From the NCBI GenBank assembly GCA_020633465.1, contig JACKDN010000024.1, positions 3,501 through 67,500 on the forward strand: 64,000 nucleotides of DNA. Direction: 5' to 3'. Below, one piece after another: positions 19,701 to 26,488 of this stretch. The stretch is from Myxococcales bacterium (GTDB taxonomy: Bacteria; Myxococcota_A; Bradymonadia; UBA7976; UBA1532). Both the position numbers and the translations under genes were made by a program. Every line of letters starts with the position of its first letter. The stretch's first letter is position 1. The notes beneath the pieces were generated by a model. It was not told where the DNA came from, did not search any database, and saw nothing but the letters and a program-made list of their open reading frames with translations.

Positions 19701-20866
19701 ACGCCTTCGCCGGCGGTGCCCACCGGGCCCGTGTAGCAGGGCAGCTCGACCCCGGGCTCGCAGGCGCAGGGCCCCGCCTCACCGTCGTCCTCGGCGCCGT
19801 TGCAGTCGTTGTCGAGCCCGTCGCAGATCTCGCGGGCCGGCCGCACCTGGCCCTCGCAGGGGCCGAACGCGCCCTCGACGCAGGCCCGCTCGCCGCCGCG
19901 GCAGATGCCGACGCCCTCGGTGCCGCCCGGCCCCTCGTAGCAGGCCGCGGTCAGCGCGGTGCCGTCGGGCCCCTCGTCCACGTGGCCGTCGCAGTCCTCG
20001 TCGACGCCGTCGCAGGTCTCGTCTCGCGGGCTCACCCCGCCCACGCACGCGCCGAAGGCCCCCGCCTCGCAGATCTCGACGCCGGCCGCGCAGAGGCCGA
20101 CGCCCTCGGTGCCGTCGGCGCCGCCGTAGCACGTCCGCCGCAGGGGCGCGCCGTCCGCGCCCTCGTCGGTGGCGCCGTCGCAGTCCTGGTCGACGCCGTC
20201 GCACGTCTCGACGTCCGGCTCGCCCGGCCGCGCGTCGCAGGCGGCGGCCGAGCCGTCGGACAGGCAGCCGATCACGCCCTCGGTCGCGCACGCGCCCACC
20301 CCGGCGCTGCAGGCCTCGCCCAGCCCGGCGAAGTCCTCGTCGGTGGCGCCATCGCAGTCGTCGTCGCGCTGATTGCAGCGCTCGGGCTGCCCCTCGCAGG
20401 GGCCCCAGCGGTTGTCCACGCAGGTCTGAACGCCGTCACAGCCCTCGCAGCGGCGCTGAGCGTTGTCCGCGCACTCGAAGATCGGCGGCCCGGCATCGGG
20501 GGCGGCGTCGGGCGGCGGCGCGGCGTCGGGCGCAGCGTCACCGGCGGCGTCCGGCCCCGCGTCGTCCGGCGCGGGCGGCGCCTCGGCGTCGTCCCCGCCG
20601 GGCGCCGGCGCGGCGTCCTCGACGTTGCCCAGGTCGAGCGCCGGCGGGCCCTGATCGCGCCCCCCCTCGCCGCCCGAGCCGGTCGAGGCGTCGTCGACCG
20701 GGATCACCGGGGTCGGGGGGGCGGCGTCCCCCGCGTCGGGTCGCGACGTCGCGCCGTCCGCGAGCGCGCCGTCCGCGCCCGCGCCCGCCTCGGCGCCCGT
20801 CACCATCTCCGCTTCGGCGCAGGCCGTCGCGAAGACCGCCCACACCACCAGCCACACCTTCCGCAT
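16769..20866 (-). CDS. Giant surface lipoprotein with 15 MopE-type repeats, fibrinogen-like and PPC-like domains
   Basis: A 1,365-residue lipoprotein (lipobox FATAC, Cys16). An Asp/Ala/Pro linker runs to about residue 130, followed by roughly 900 residues of Cys-rich repeats. I count 15 copies of the core D-x-D-C-D/N-G-x-x-D-E/D, the putative metal-binding motif of MopE-type proteins, with paired Cys likely in disulfides. Then comes a fibrinogen-C-like segment (SCLEARRDGVVDSG and YCDQQTDGGGWTLVGS) and a C-terminal pre-peptidase C-type beta domain. Expected at the cell surface, binding Ca2+ or Cu through the repeats, with ligand or glycan binding by the fibrinogen-like part inferred. No catalytic motif is seen. 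It is transcribed divergently from deoC. Confidence 0.8.
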   Translation of the reverse strand: MRKVWLVVWAVFATACAEAEMVTGAEAGAGADGALADGATSRPDAGDAAPPTPVIPVDDASTGSGGEGGRDQGPPALDLGNVEDAAPAPGGDDAEAPPAPDDAGPDAAGDAAPDAAPPPDAAPDAGPPIFECADNAQRRCEGCDGVQTCVDNRWGPCEGQPERCNQRDDDCDGATDEDFAGLGEACSAGVGACATEGVIGCLSDGSAAACDARPGEPDVETCDGVDQDCDGATDEGADGAPLRRTCYGGADGTEGVGLCAAGVEICEAGAFGACVGGVSPRDETCDGVDEDCDGHVDEGPDGTALTAACYEGPGGTEGVGICRGGERACVEGAFGPCEGQVRPAREICDGLDNDCNGAEDDGEAGPCACEPGVELPCYTGPVGTAGEGVCTEGRQACRADGGGFGPCNGEQVPDSESCDGTDEDCDGAIDEAIEGTGAACMVGVGACAAAGTTVCDGDAGTVRCDAAAGAPAAETCNGADDDCDGRTDEGQGLGERCANGVGACRRMGAIVCGPGGATVCDAPRGLPGDETCNGLDDDCDGETDEALGLGAACAVGQGACRVEGVQVCGVEGALRCDAEPRAPDVERCNGVDDDCDGRVDEADPALGQACDSGAMGACGVGARRCTEGVLQCAQTVQPAPEACNDLDDDCDGATDEAVIEDCYDGPMGTAGVGPCVAGVRTCVAGRFGGCAGQVLPAAEACDQVDNDCNGAVDDLGVGSCVCEAGTSRACYGGPDGTQGVGRCRAGTQTCAGDGTGYGPCTGQALPQVEVCNGADDDCDGLVDDAEGVGEACAVGTGACRVAGALACDAGTGQVVCDAEAAPAGVEACNGVDDDCDGVVDDVAGLGDACTAGQGACARSGQRVCGPDGLVCDAQAGAPGAEICNGRDDDCDGQVDEGVPGVGEACSAGQGACRAQGQTVCRGMAGLGCDANAGAPAPEACNAVDDDCDGTVDEDADGGPCAAGVGACRVEGVVRCAAGQLACDAVAGPADVEVCAPADEDCDGFTDEGNVCAVYASCLEARRDGVVDSGVLRLQPAGAAAPVDVYCDQQTDGGGWTLVGSTAGATLNDQAADWYADLRTLAPSGAHEGIWRGLRDAAPGFDVRFACRDSRAAAGAPMTVDLSFYKTPWYHEFTAGTDADSCFSEGNGEGQDRPPPARRDNVGGVLLGTGTRWAAGYLEGEDTCSSTADFTVDLDDRGMDSQQSDGTDWGEDDGALKCGVSGLGDGQWFVFVRESRAPQGPPACPADDAWEDADAIADAWPIAVGYEPIEAVICGTDRDWYAFTGHAGCTVTATVRFVDADGDIDARLYDSNGTGVVTGASVSDDEVLTWTVPAAADAWVRLEVYGFNFAAAASNSYTVQVSEVCP

Positions 20867-20952
20867 GCGCTCTGCCCCCAGGAACGCCGGAACTTAGCCC
20901 AACCGCGCCCCCGGTGTCACATGGGCCCACGCCCCCGCGAAGCGCGAAGCAA

Positions 20953-20981
20953 TGGCGCGCGCGGGCCGAGCGGGTTAGTCT
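20953..20981 (+). promoter_or_regulatory. Possible deoC promoter
   Basis: TGGCGC at 20953-20958 and TAGTCT at 20976-20981 are 17 bases apart; the start codon is eight bases further on, implying a leaderless or near-leaderless message. The same TGGCGC-N17-TAG layout is found before the gene at 35442. Hexamers are weak matches to consensus. Confidence 0.3.
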
Positions 20982-20988
20982 GCGCGCC

Positions 20989-21930
20989 ATGCGTGAAGAC
21001 GAACTGGTCGACCTCATCGCGCAGCAGGTGCGCGCCCGGCTGATGGCCGGGGGGCACGGGCCCGGCTACACCCGCGCGCCCAAGGCGGCGCGGGCCAGCC
21101 TCGAGACCCACACCGCCGAAGAGCTGCGCGTCATCCCCTGCGACGAAGAGCCCGAGGACTGCAGCGGCTGCGGCATGTGCGCCGTGCGCCGCCCGCAGGA
21201 CGCGCGCGCGGTCGCCGCCGCCGGCGCCACGCGCATCGGCGCGGGCCTGGGCACCGGGCGGGTCGAGGGCGATCTCGCCGGCTACATCGATCACACCCTG
21301 CTGAAGCCCGAGGCCACGCGCGATCAGCTCATCGAGCTGGCCGAGGAGGCCCGCAAGCACCGCTTCGCCACGGTCTGCGTCAACTCGGCCAACGTGCGGC
21401 TGATGACGCAGTTCCTGCAGGGCAGCGGGGTGCCGGTGTGCGCCGTCGTCGGCTTCCCGCTGGGCGCGATGACGCCGCGCGCGAAGGCCTTCGAGACGCG
21501 CGAGGCCATCCGCTGCGGGGCCCGCGAGATCGACATGGTGCTCAACATCGGCGCGCTGAAGAGCGGCGACCACGCGCTGGTGCTCGAGGACATCCGCGCG
21601 GTGGTCGACGCGGCCAAGCCGGTGGCGGTGAAGGTGATCCTCGAGACGAGCAAGCTGGATCACGACGAGAAGGTGATCGCCTGCGCGCTCAGCAAGGCGG
21701 CCGGCGCCGCCTTCGTGAAGACCAGCACCGGCTTCGGCGGCGGCGGCGCCACGGCCGAGGACATCGCGCTGATGCGCCGCATCGTCGGCGCCGAGATGGG
21801 CGTCAAGGCCTCGGGCGGCGTGCGCAGCCGCGACGACGTCGAGAAGATGGTCGCCGCCGGCGCCAACCGCATCGGCGCCTCGGCCAGCGTCGCCATCGTC
21901 ACCGGTGGCACCAGCCAGGGCGGCTACTGA
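20989..21930 (+). CDS. deoC: Deoxyribose-phosphate aldolase with N-terminal Cys-cluster extension
   Basis: The core (about residues 95-313) is a class I aldolase that cleaves 2-deoxyribose-5-phosphate to glyceraldehyde-3-phosphate and acetaldehyde. Signature elements are YIDHTLLKPEAT, IDMVLNIG (Asp182), AFVKTSTGF with Schiff-base Lys244, and GVKASGG (Lys273). The 313 residues exceed the usual 220-260 because of an N-terminal extension carrying Cys51, Cys58, Cys61 and Cys64 (C-x6-C-x2-C-x2-C), which could hold an iron-sulfur cluster or zinc. The ATG at 20989 was chosen because upstream codons in the frame are low-complexity sequence. The PHA-granule-type gene follows after 42 bases. Confidence 0.9.
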   Translation: MREDELVDLIAQQVRARLMAGGHGPGYTRAPKAARASLETHTAEELRVIPCDEEPEDCSGCGMCAVRRPQDARAVAAAGATRIGAGLGTGRVEGDLAGYIDHTLLKPEATRDQLIELAEEARKHRFATVCVNSANVRLMTQFLQGSGVPVCAVVGFPLGAMTPRAKAFETREAIRCGAREIDMVLNIGALKSGDHALVLEDIRAVVDAAKPVAVKVILETSKLDHDEKVIACALSKAAGAAFVKTSTGFGGGGATAEDIALMRRIVGAEMGVKASGGVRSRDDVEKMVAAGANRIGASASVAIVTGGTSQGGY

Positions 21931-21972
21931 CCCGGACTCCCCACTTCCGACCCCCGCGAGAAGGATGAAACG

Positions 21973-22251
21973 ATGGCCAAGACCGTCAGCGTGAAGCGCC
22001 CCCACAACACCACCAAGGAAGACGCCCAGGCGAAGCTCGCCGGCCTGGCCCGCGAGCTCGAGAGCAAGTACGGCGTGAAGGTGAACGTGCAGGGCGCGGG
22101 CGCCACGGTCAGCGGCAAGGGCGTCAGCGGTGGCTGCACCATCGACGACACCCACGTCGCGATCGACCTCAAGCTCGGGCTGCCCGCCAGCATGGTCGCC
22201 GGCAAGATCGAGTCGGGCGTCGAGAAGGCCATCAGCCAGCACTTCGGCTGA
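21973..22251 (+). CDS. Polyhydroxyalkanoic acid system family protein
   Basis: A 92-residue basic protein with an ATG preceded by gagaagga. Its layout (TVSVKRPHNTTKEDAQAKL, then GVKVNVQGAGATVSGKGV and DDTHVAIDLKLGLPASMV, ending VEKAISQHFG) matches the small family annotated as polyhydroxyalkanoic acid granule/system proteins. Members are cytoplasmic and of uncertain biochemical role; the link to PHA granules is from the family name, and no PHA synthase is in this window. It overlaps no gene, but the next start is eight bases after its stop, so co-transcription is likely. Confidence 0.75.
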   Translation: MAKTVSVKRPHNTTKEDAQAKLAGLARELESKYGVKVNVQGAGATVSGKGVSGGCTIDDTHVAIDLKLGLPASMVAGKIESGVEKAISQHFG

Positions 22252-22258
22252 GCGGCCG

Positions 22259-24337
22259 GTGCGCGCCGCCCGCCTCGCCGCCCTGCTGCCCCTGCTGCTG
22301 GCCGCCTGTGACGACGGCGGCGGCGCCGATCCGGCCTCTTCGGCCGACGCCGGCCCCCTCGCCGACGCGCAGCCCGCCGACGCGGCGCCCGACGCCGAGC
22401 CCGACGCCTTCGTCCTGCCCGACGCCGCCCCCGGCGCCACGCGGCTGATCTACGCGGCCGACTTCGATCCCGACGACACCGACACCTTCTACGACCGCCC
22501 GTACCCCTCGGACGCGCGGCTCGACGCCGAGGGCCGCCCCCGCGTGGGCGCCCTGCCGCGCCCCGGCGCGCTGCCGATCATCGAAGGTCTGCTGCAGGCC
22601 GCCGGCCAGCGGCGCGGCTGGCCCACGACGCCGGTGGTGTGGTTCCGCTTCGACGGCCCGCTGGCGCCGCGCGATCCCGAGGCGGTCGTCACGCCGGACG
22701 CCGACGCCGCGATCCTGCTGCTGGACGTCGACCCGGCGTCTCCCGAGCGCGGGCGCGCGGTGCCGGTGGTCGCGCAGACGCTGGCCCCCGACGGCTACAT
22801 CCCCGAGCACCTGCTGGCGGTCGCGCCCCGCCCCGGCTTCGTGCTGCGCGCCGCCACCACCTACGCGGTGGTCGTGCGCACGTCGGCGGGCGACGCCGAG
22901 GGCGCGCCCCTCGCCCCCGCGCTGCTCGACGACCCGCTCTACGACGCGCTGTGGCCCGTGCTGGCCGAGCGCGGTCTGCCCCGCGGCGAGGTCGCCGCGG
23001 CGACCGTGTTCACCACCGGCGACGTCGTCGCCGACCTGCACGCTCTGACCGAGGCGCTGCGCGGCCGCTACACGCCGGCGCTGAACGGCCTGCGCCTCGA
23101 CGGCGACGACGGCGCGGATCACGCGCGCTTCTGCGAGCTGCACGGCACCATCACGCTGCCCACGTTCCAGCCGGGCACGCCGCCCTACAACAGCGAGGGC
23201 CGCTTCGTCTTCGACGCCGACGGCCTGCCCATCGAGCAGGGCGAGACGATCATCCCGGTGGTGGTGACGCTGCCCAAGGCGCCGATGCCCGCCGACGGCT
23301 ACCCGCTGGTGCTGTACTTCCACGGCTCGGGCGGCCTGAGCACCCAGCTCGTCGATCGCGGCCCCGCGCCGCCCGGCGGCCCGCCGGCCAAGGGCCTGGG
23401 CCCGGCGCACGTGATGGCGGCGCACGGCTTCGCGATGGCCGGCAGCGCCCACCCGGTGAACCCCGAGCGCCTGCCCGGCGCCAGCGGCATCGCCTACCTG
23501 AACTTCAACAACCTCGCGGCCTTCCCCGACACCTTCCGCCAGGGCGTCATCGAGCAGCGGCTGTACCTCGACGCCCTGCTCGCCCTGCGGCTGGACCCGG
23601 CCGTCGTGGCCGCCTGCGACGGCCCCACCCTGCCCGCCGGCGCCGACGCCTTCTTCTTCCGCGCCGCGCCCGTCGTGGCGATGGGGCAGTCGATGGGCGG
23701 CATGTACGCCAACCTGATCGGCGCGGTCGAGCCGCGCATCGAGGCGGTGGTGCCCACCGGCGCGGGCGGCTTCTGGAGCCACTTCATCCTCACCACCAGC
23801 CTCATCCCCAACGTGGCCACGGCCGTGCGCGTGCTGGTGCGCACCGACCAGCCGCTGACCTTCCTGCACCCGGCGATGCACCTGCTGCAGACGGCGTGGG
23901 AGCCCGCCGAGCCGATGGTCTACATGCCCCGGCTGGCGCGCGACCCGCTGCCCGGCCATCCCGCGCGACCCACCTACCAGCCCATCGGCCGCGGCGACTC
24001 GTACTTCCCGCCGACCCTGTACGACGCCATCACGCTGGCCTACGGCCACCAGCAAGCGGGCGACGTCGTCTGGCCCTCACTGCAGGACGCCCTGGCCCTC
24101 GCTGGCCTCGACGGCCTGCTCGACTACCCGGTGCGCGACAACCGGACCGCCCGCGACGGCACGCCCTACACCGGCGTCGTCGTGCAGTACGCCGGCGACG
24201 GCTTCAGCGATCCGCACACCATCTACGTGCAGCTCGACGACGTGAAGTACCAGTACGGCTGCTTCTTCGAGAGCTTCCTGCGCGACGGCGCCGCCACGGT
24301 GCCCGCCCCCGCCCCCCTCGGCACCCCCTGCCCCTGA
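22259..24337 (+). CDS. Lipoprotein alpha/beta-hydrolase
   Basis: A GTG-started 692-residue lipoprotein (lipobox LLAAC, Cys17) with a short Asp/Ala linker. An N-terminal beta-rich region (about 60-330) precedes an alpha/beta-hydrolase domain. The oxyanion strand YPLVLYFHGSGG lies near residue 345 and the nucleophile elbow GQSMGG near residue 480, so the catalytic Ser is present; Asp and His partners cannot be fixed by eye. It fits large extracellular esterase/lipase-like proteins of Myxococcota. The start gives the signal peptide directly; the frame stays open further upstream but only as an overlap with the preceding gene. A short hairpin separates it from the convergent beta-helix gene. Confidence 0.75.
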   Translation: MRAARLAALLPLLLAACDDGGGADPASSADAGPLADAQPADAAPDAEPDAFVLPDAAPGATRLIYAADFDPDDTDTFYDRPYPSDARLDAEGRPRVGALPRPGALPIIEGLLQAAGQRRGWPTTPVVWFRFDGPLAPRDPEAVVTPDADAAILLLDVDPASPERGRAVPVVAQTLAPDGYIPEHLLAVAPRPGFVLRAATTYAVVVRTSAGDAEGAPLAPALLDDPLYDALWPVLAERGLPRGEVAAATVFTTGDVVADLHALTEALRGRYTPALNGLRLDGDDGADHARFCELHGTITLPTFQPGTPPYNSEGRFVFDADGLPIEQGETIIPVVVTLPKAPMPADGYPLVLYFHGSGGLSTQLVDRGPAPPGGPPAKGLGPAHVMAAHGFAMAGSAHPVNPERLPGASGIAYLNFNNLAAFPDTFRQGVIEQRLYLDALLALRLDPAVVAACDGPTLPAGADAFFFRAAPVVAMGQSMGGMYANLIGAVEPRIEAVVPTGAGGFWSHFILTTSLIPNVATAVRVLVRTDQPLTFLHPAMHLLQTAWEPAEPMVYMPRLARDPLPGHPARPTYQPIGRGDSYFPPTLYDAITLAYGHQQAGDVVWPSLQDALALAGLDGLLDYPVRDNRTARDGTPYTGVVVQYAGDGFSDPHTIYVQLDDVKYQYGCFFESFLRDGAATVPAPAPLGTPCP

Positions 24338-24344
24338 CCCCCGG

Positions 24345-24362
24345 TCGAGCGCCGACGCTCGA
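24345..24362. terminator. Hairpin between convergent genes
   Basis: A seven-pair stem (tcgagcg and cgctcga) around the loop ccga lies eight bases after the hydrolase stop, in the 84-base gap between convergent genes. No T-run follows on either strand, so termination is suggested by position only. Confidence 0.35.
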
Positions 24363-24421
24363 GCAGCCCGAGCGACCTCGATCGAGCCACGTCGCCGTCG
24401 CCGATCCGAAGGCGCCCCCGC

Positions 24422-26488
24422 TCACTCCGGACACAGCGCGTTCCCCGCGCTGTCGATCACCGCCCCCAGCTGCCCGCTGAACGCCCGATCGGCCCGGCAC
24501 GCGTCCACGAACAGGTTGTCCGTCACCGACACCGGCCCCGCCGGCACCTCGCCCGAGATCACCAGCACCGACGCGGACCGCGCCCCCTGTAGCCGGTTCC
24601 GGTGCACCCGCACGTCCCCGCTGCCCAGCGCGACGTTCACGTGGTTCAGCGCGACGCCCAGCGTGTTGCCGATCACGTCCACCTCGCGCGCGGCCTTCAG
24701 CAGCCCGACCGAGGCCAGCGGGGTGTCGCGGATGTCGTTGAACAGCACGTGGTGCCGCGGCCCGTCGTTGCAGTGCACGTCCACGCCGCCGCCGCCCACC
24801 AGCACCCCGCTGGGCGCGTCCGCCAGCGTGTTGCCCCACACCAGCGTGTCGCGGCTGGCCTCGCCGTGCACGTCGACCAGCGCCTGGTTCATGTCGCGCA
24901 GGTCGCAGCCCACCACCTGCGTCTCGGCGCTGCCGAAGTCGATCACCACGCCGTGCCGCGCGTGCTCGACGTCGAAGCCGTGCACCCGCGTGCGGGTGGC
25001 CCGGATGGTGTGCACGCCGTAGCCCCGCCCGCCCTCGCCGAAGTCGGCCGGGTGATCCATGCCGCCGCCGTCGACGAAGGTCTCGAGGGCGTTGTCCACG
25101 CGCACGGCGAAGCGCCCGAACCAGCGCAGGCGCACGTCCACCACGCGCGCGCCGACCGTGTACCGCAGCGCGACGCCGTCGTCCTCGCCCACCGCGGGCG
25201 TCGCGCAGTCCGCGCGACGGAAGCGCTGATCATCGGCCGCCGCCGGGCAGTCGGCCTCGAGCACCACGCCCTCGATCCGCGCGCCGGCCAGCAGCGCGCC
25301 GCCCTGCAGCCGCGGGTTCGCGTCGGCCGGCACGTCGAGCTGCATCCCGCGATCGACGGTCACCTCGAGGCCGGCGCTGGTGGCGCGCAGCCCCTCGACG
25401 CGCGCCCACTGGCCCAGGTGGCGGTTCGCCCGCTCGACGTCGCGGCCGTTGAGGCAGGGCGCGGGCACGGGCCCGAAGTCGTCCGCCTCGATGCGCACGA
25501 AGGCCGGCGCCCAGCCGTCGGGCGCGTTCACCACGAACACACGCTGGCCGGCCGTCACCGCGCCCACCGACACGGGCGGCCCCGCCGGCCCCCCGCCCGC
25601 GAAGGTCACCGCGGCCTGGGCGTCGACCGTCGGCGCCCAGCGCAGCACCACCACGCCGTCGCCGACGATCGCCACGTCGTCGCGCCGCACCACCAGCGGG
25701 CTGCGCAGCGTGTAGGTCCCCTCGGCCAGCCGCAGCACCAGCGGCCCGGGCGGCGCGGCCTCGACCAGCGCGCCCAGCGCGGCGGCGTCGTCGCAGCCGG
25801 CCTCGGCGCACGGGGCGGCCAGCACGACCTCGCCCTCGGCGGCCGGCGGCGCCGGCGGCGGCGGCGGATCGACCGCGTCCAGCCCCACCAGGCGGGCGCC
25901 GCGCACCACCAGGCCGCCCGCGGCGACGGCCACCCGCAACGTCCCGGCGCCCGGCCGCAACCGCAGCGCCCCGGGCGGCCGCGGATCGGCGCTGCCCCGC
26001 GCCCGCAGCGGGACGGTGACCGCGCGCAGCCCGCCCGCGCCGTCACCCAGCACCTGCGCGTCGGCCGTCGCGCCCTGCCAGGTGATCCGCAGCCGGCCCT
26101 CCTCGACGCGCCACAGCACCACGTCCAGCTGCAGCGCGGCCGGGCGGTCCAGCTCGAGGTCGAAGGCAAGGGGCGCGTCGGGCGCCAACCTGCGCGGCGC
26201 GTCCAGCGGCAGCTCGACGGGCTCGAAGGGCGGGGCGGCGTCGGCCATCGCGTCCGGCGCCGCGTCGGCCATCGGGTCCGCGGCTGCGTCGACGGCTGCG
26301 TCGACGGCCGCCGCGTCGAGCCGGGCGGCCGGCGCGGCGTCGTCCCCGCGCGCGTCGACGCCGCCGAGGTCGACCGCCGCGTCCACGGCACCGGCGTCCA
26401 CGGGCGCCGCGTCTCGCGGCGGCGCGGCGCCACCGTCGTCACACGCCGCGCAGACGACCAGCGCCCACGCCGCGAGCGCCCGTCTCAT
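24422..26488 (-). CDS. Beta-helix (pectate-lyase-like) surface lipoprotein
   Basis: A 688-residue lipoprotein (lipobox VCAAC, Cys16) with a linker of repeated DAAVDAAVD-type residues up to about 100. A beta-sandwich-like segment follows, then from about residue 300 a right-handed beta-helix region. Repeated turns such as GVVIDFGSAETQVVGCDLRD, DTLVWGNTLADAPSGVLVGG and EVDVIGNTLGVALNHVNV are typical of parallel beta-helix (PbH1) proteins. Catalysis on polysaccharide is possible, but no lyase active-site residues could be recognised. Its ATG overlaps the stop of the preceding PPC-domain lipoprotein as ATGA, so the pair is translated together. Confidence 0.75.
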   Translation of the reverse strand: MRRALAAWALVVCAACDDGGAAPPRDAAPVDAGAVDAAVDLGGVDARGDDAAPAARLDAAAVDAAVDAAADPMADAAPDAMADAAPPFEPVELPLDAPRRLAPDAPLAFDLELDRPAALQLDVVLWRVEEGRLRITWQGATADAQVLGDGAGGLRAVTVPLRARGSADPRPPGALRLRPGAGTLRVAVAAGGLVVRGARLVGLDAVDPPPPPAPPAAEGEVVLAAPCAEAGCDDAAALGALVEAAPPGPLVLRLAEGTYTLRSPLVVRRDDVAIVGDGVVVLRWAPTVDAQAAVTFAGGGPAGPPVSVGAVTAGQRVFVVNAPDGWAPAFVRIEADDFGPVPAPCLNGRDVERANRHLGQWARVEGLRATSAGLEVTVDRGMQLDVPADANPRLQGGALLAGARIEGVVLEADCPAAADDQRFRRADCATPAVGEDDGVALRYTVGARVVDVRLRWFGRFAVRVDNALETFVDGGGMDHPADFGEGGRGYGVHTIRATRTRVHGFDVEHARHGVVIDFGSAETQVVGCDLRDMNQALVDVHGEASRDTLVWGNTLADAPSGVLVGGGGVDVHCNDGPRHHVLFNDIRDTPLASVGLLKAAREVDVIGNTLGVALNHVNVALGSGDVRVHRNRLQGARSASVLVISGEVPAGPVSVTDNLFVDACRADRAFSGQLGAVIDSAGNALCPE

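Noticed and set aside
17012..21043. A 1,343-codon plus-strand frame
   Set aside because: It is antisense to the well-supported MopE-repeat lipoprotein and is Ala/Val/Arg-rich without any family signature.
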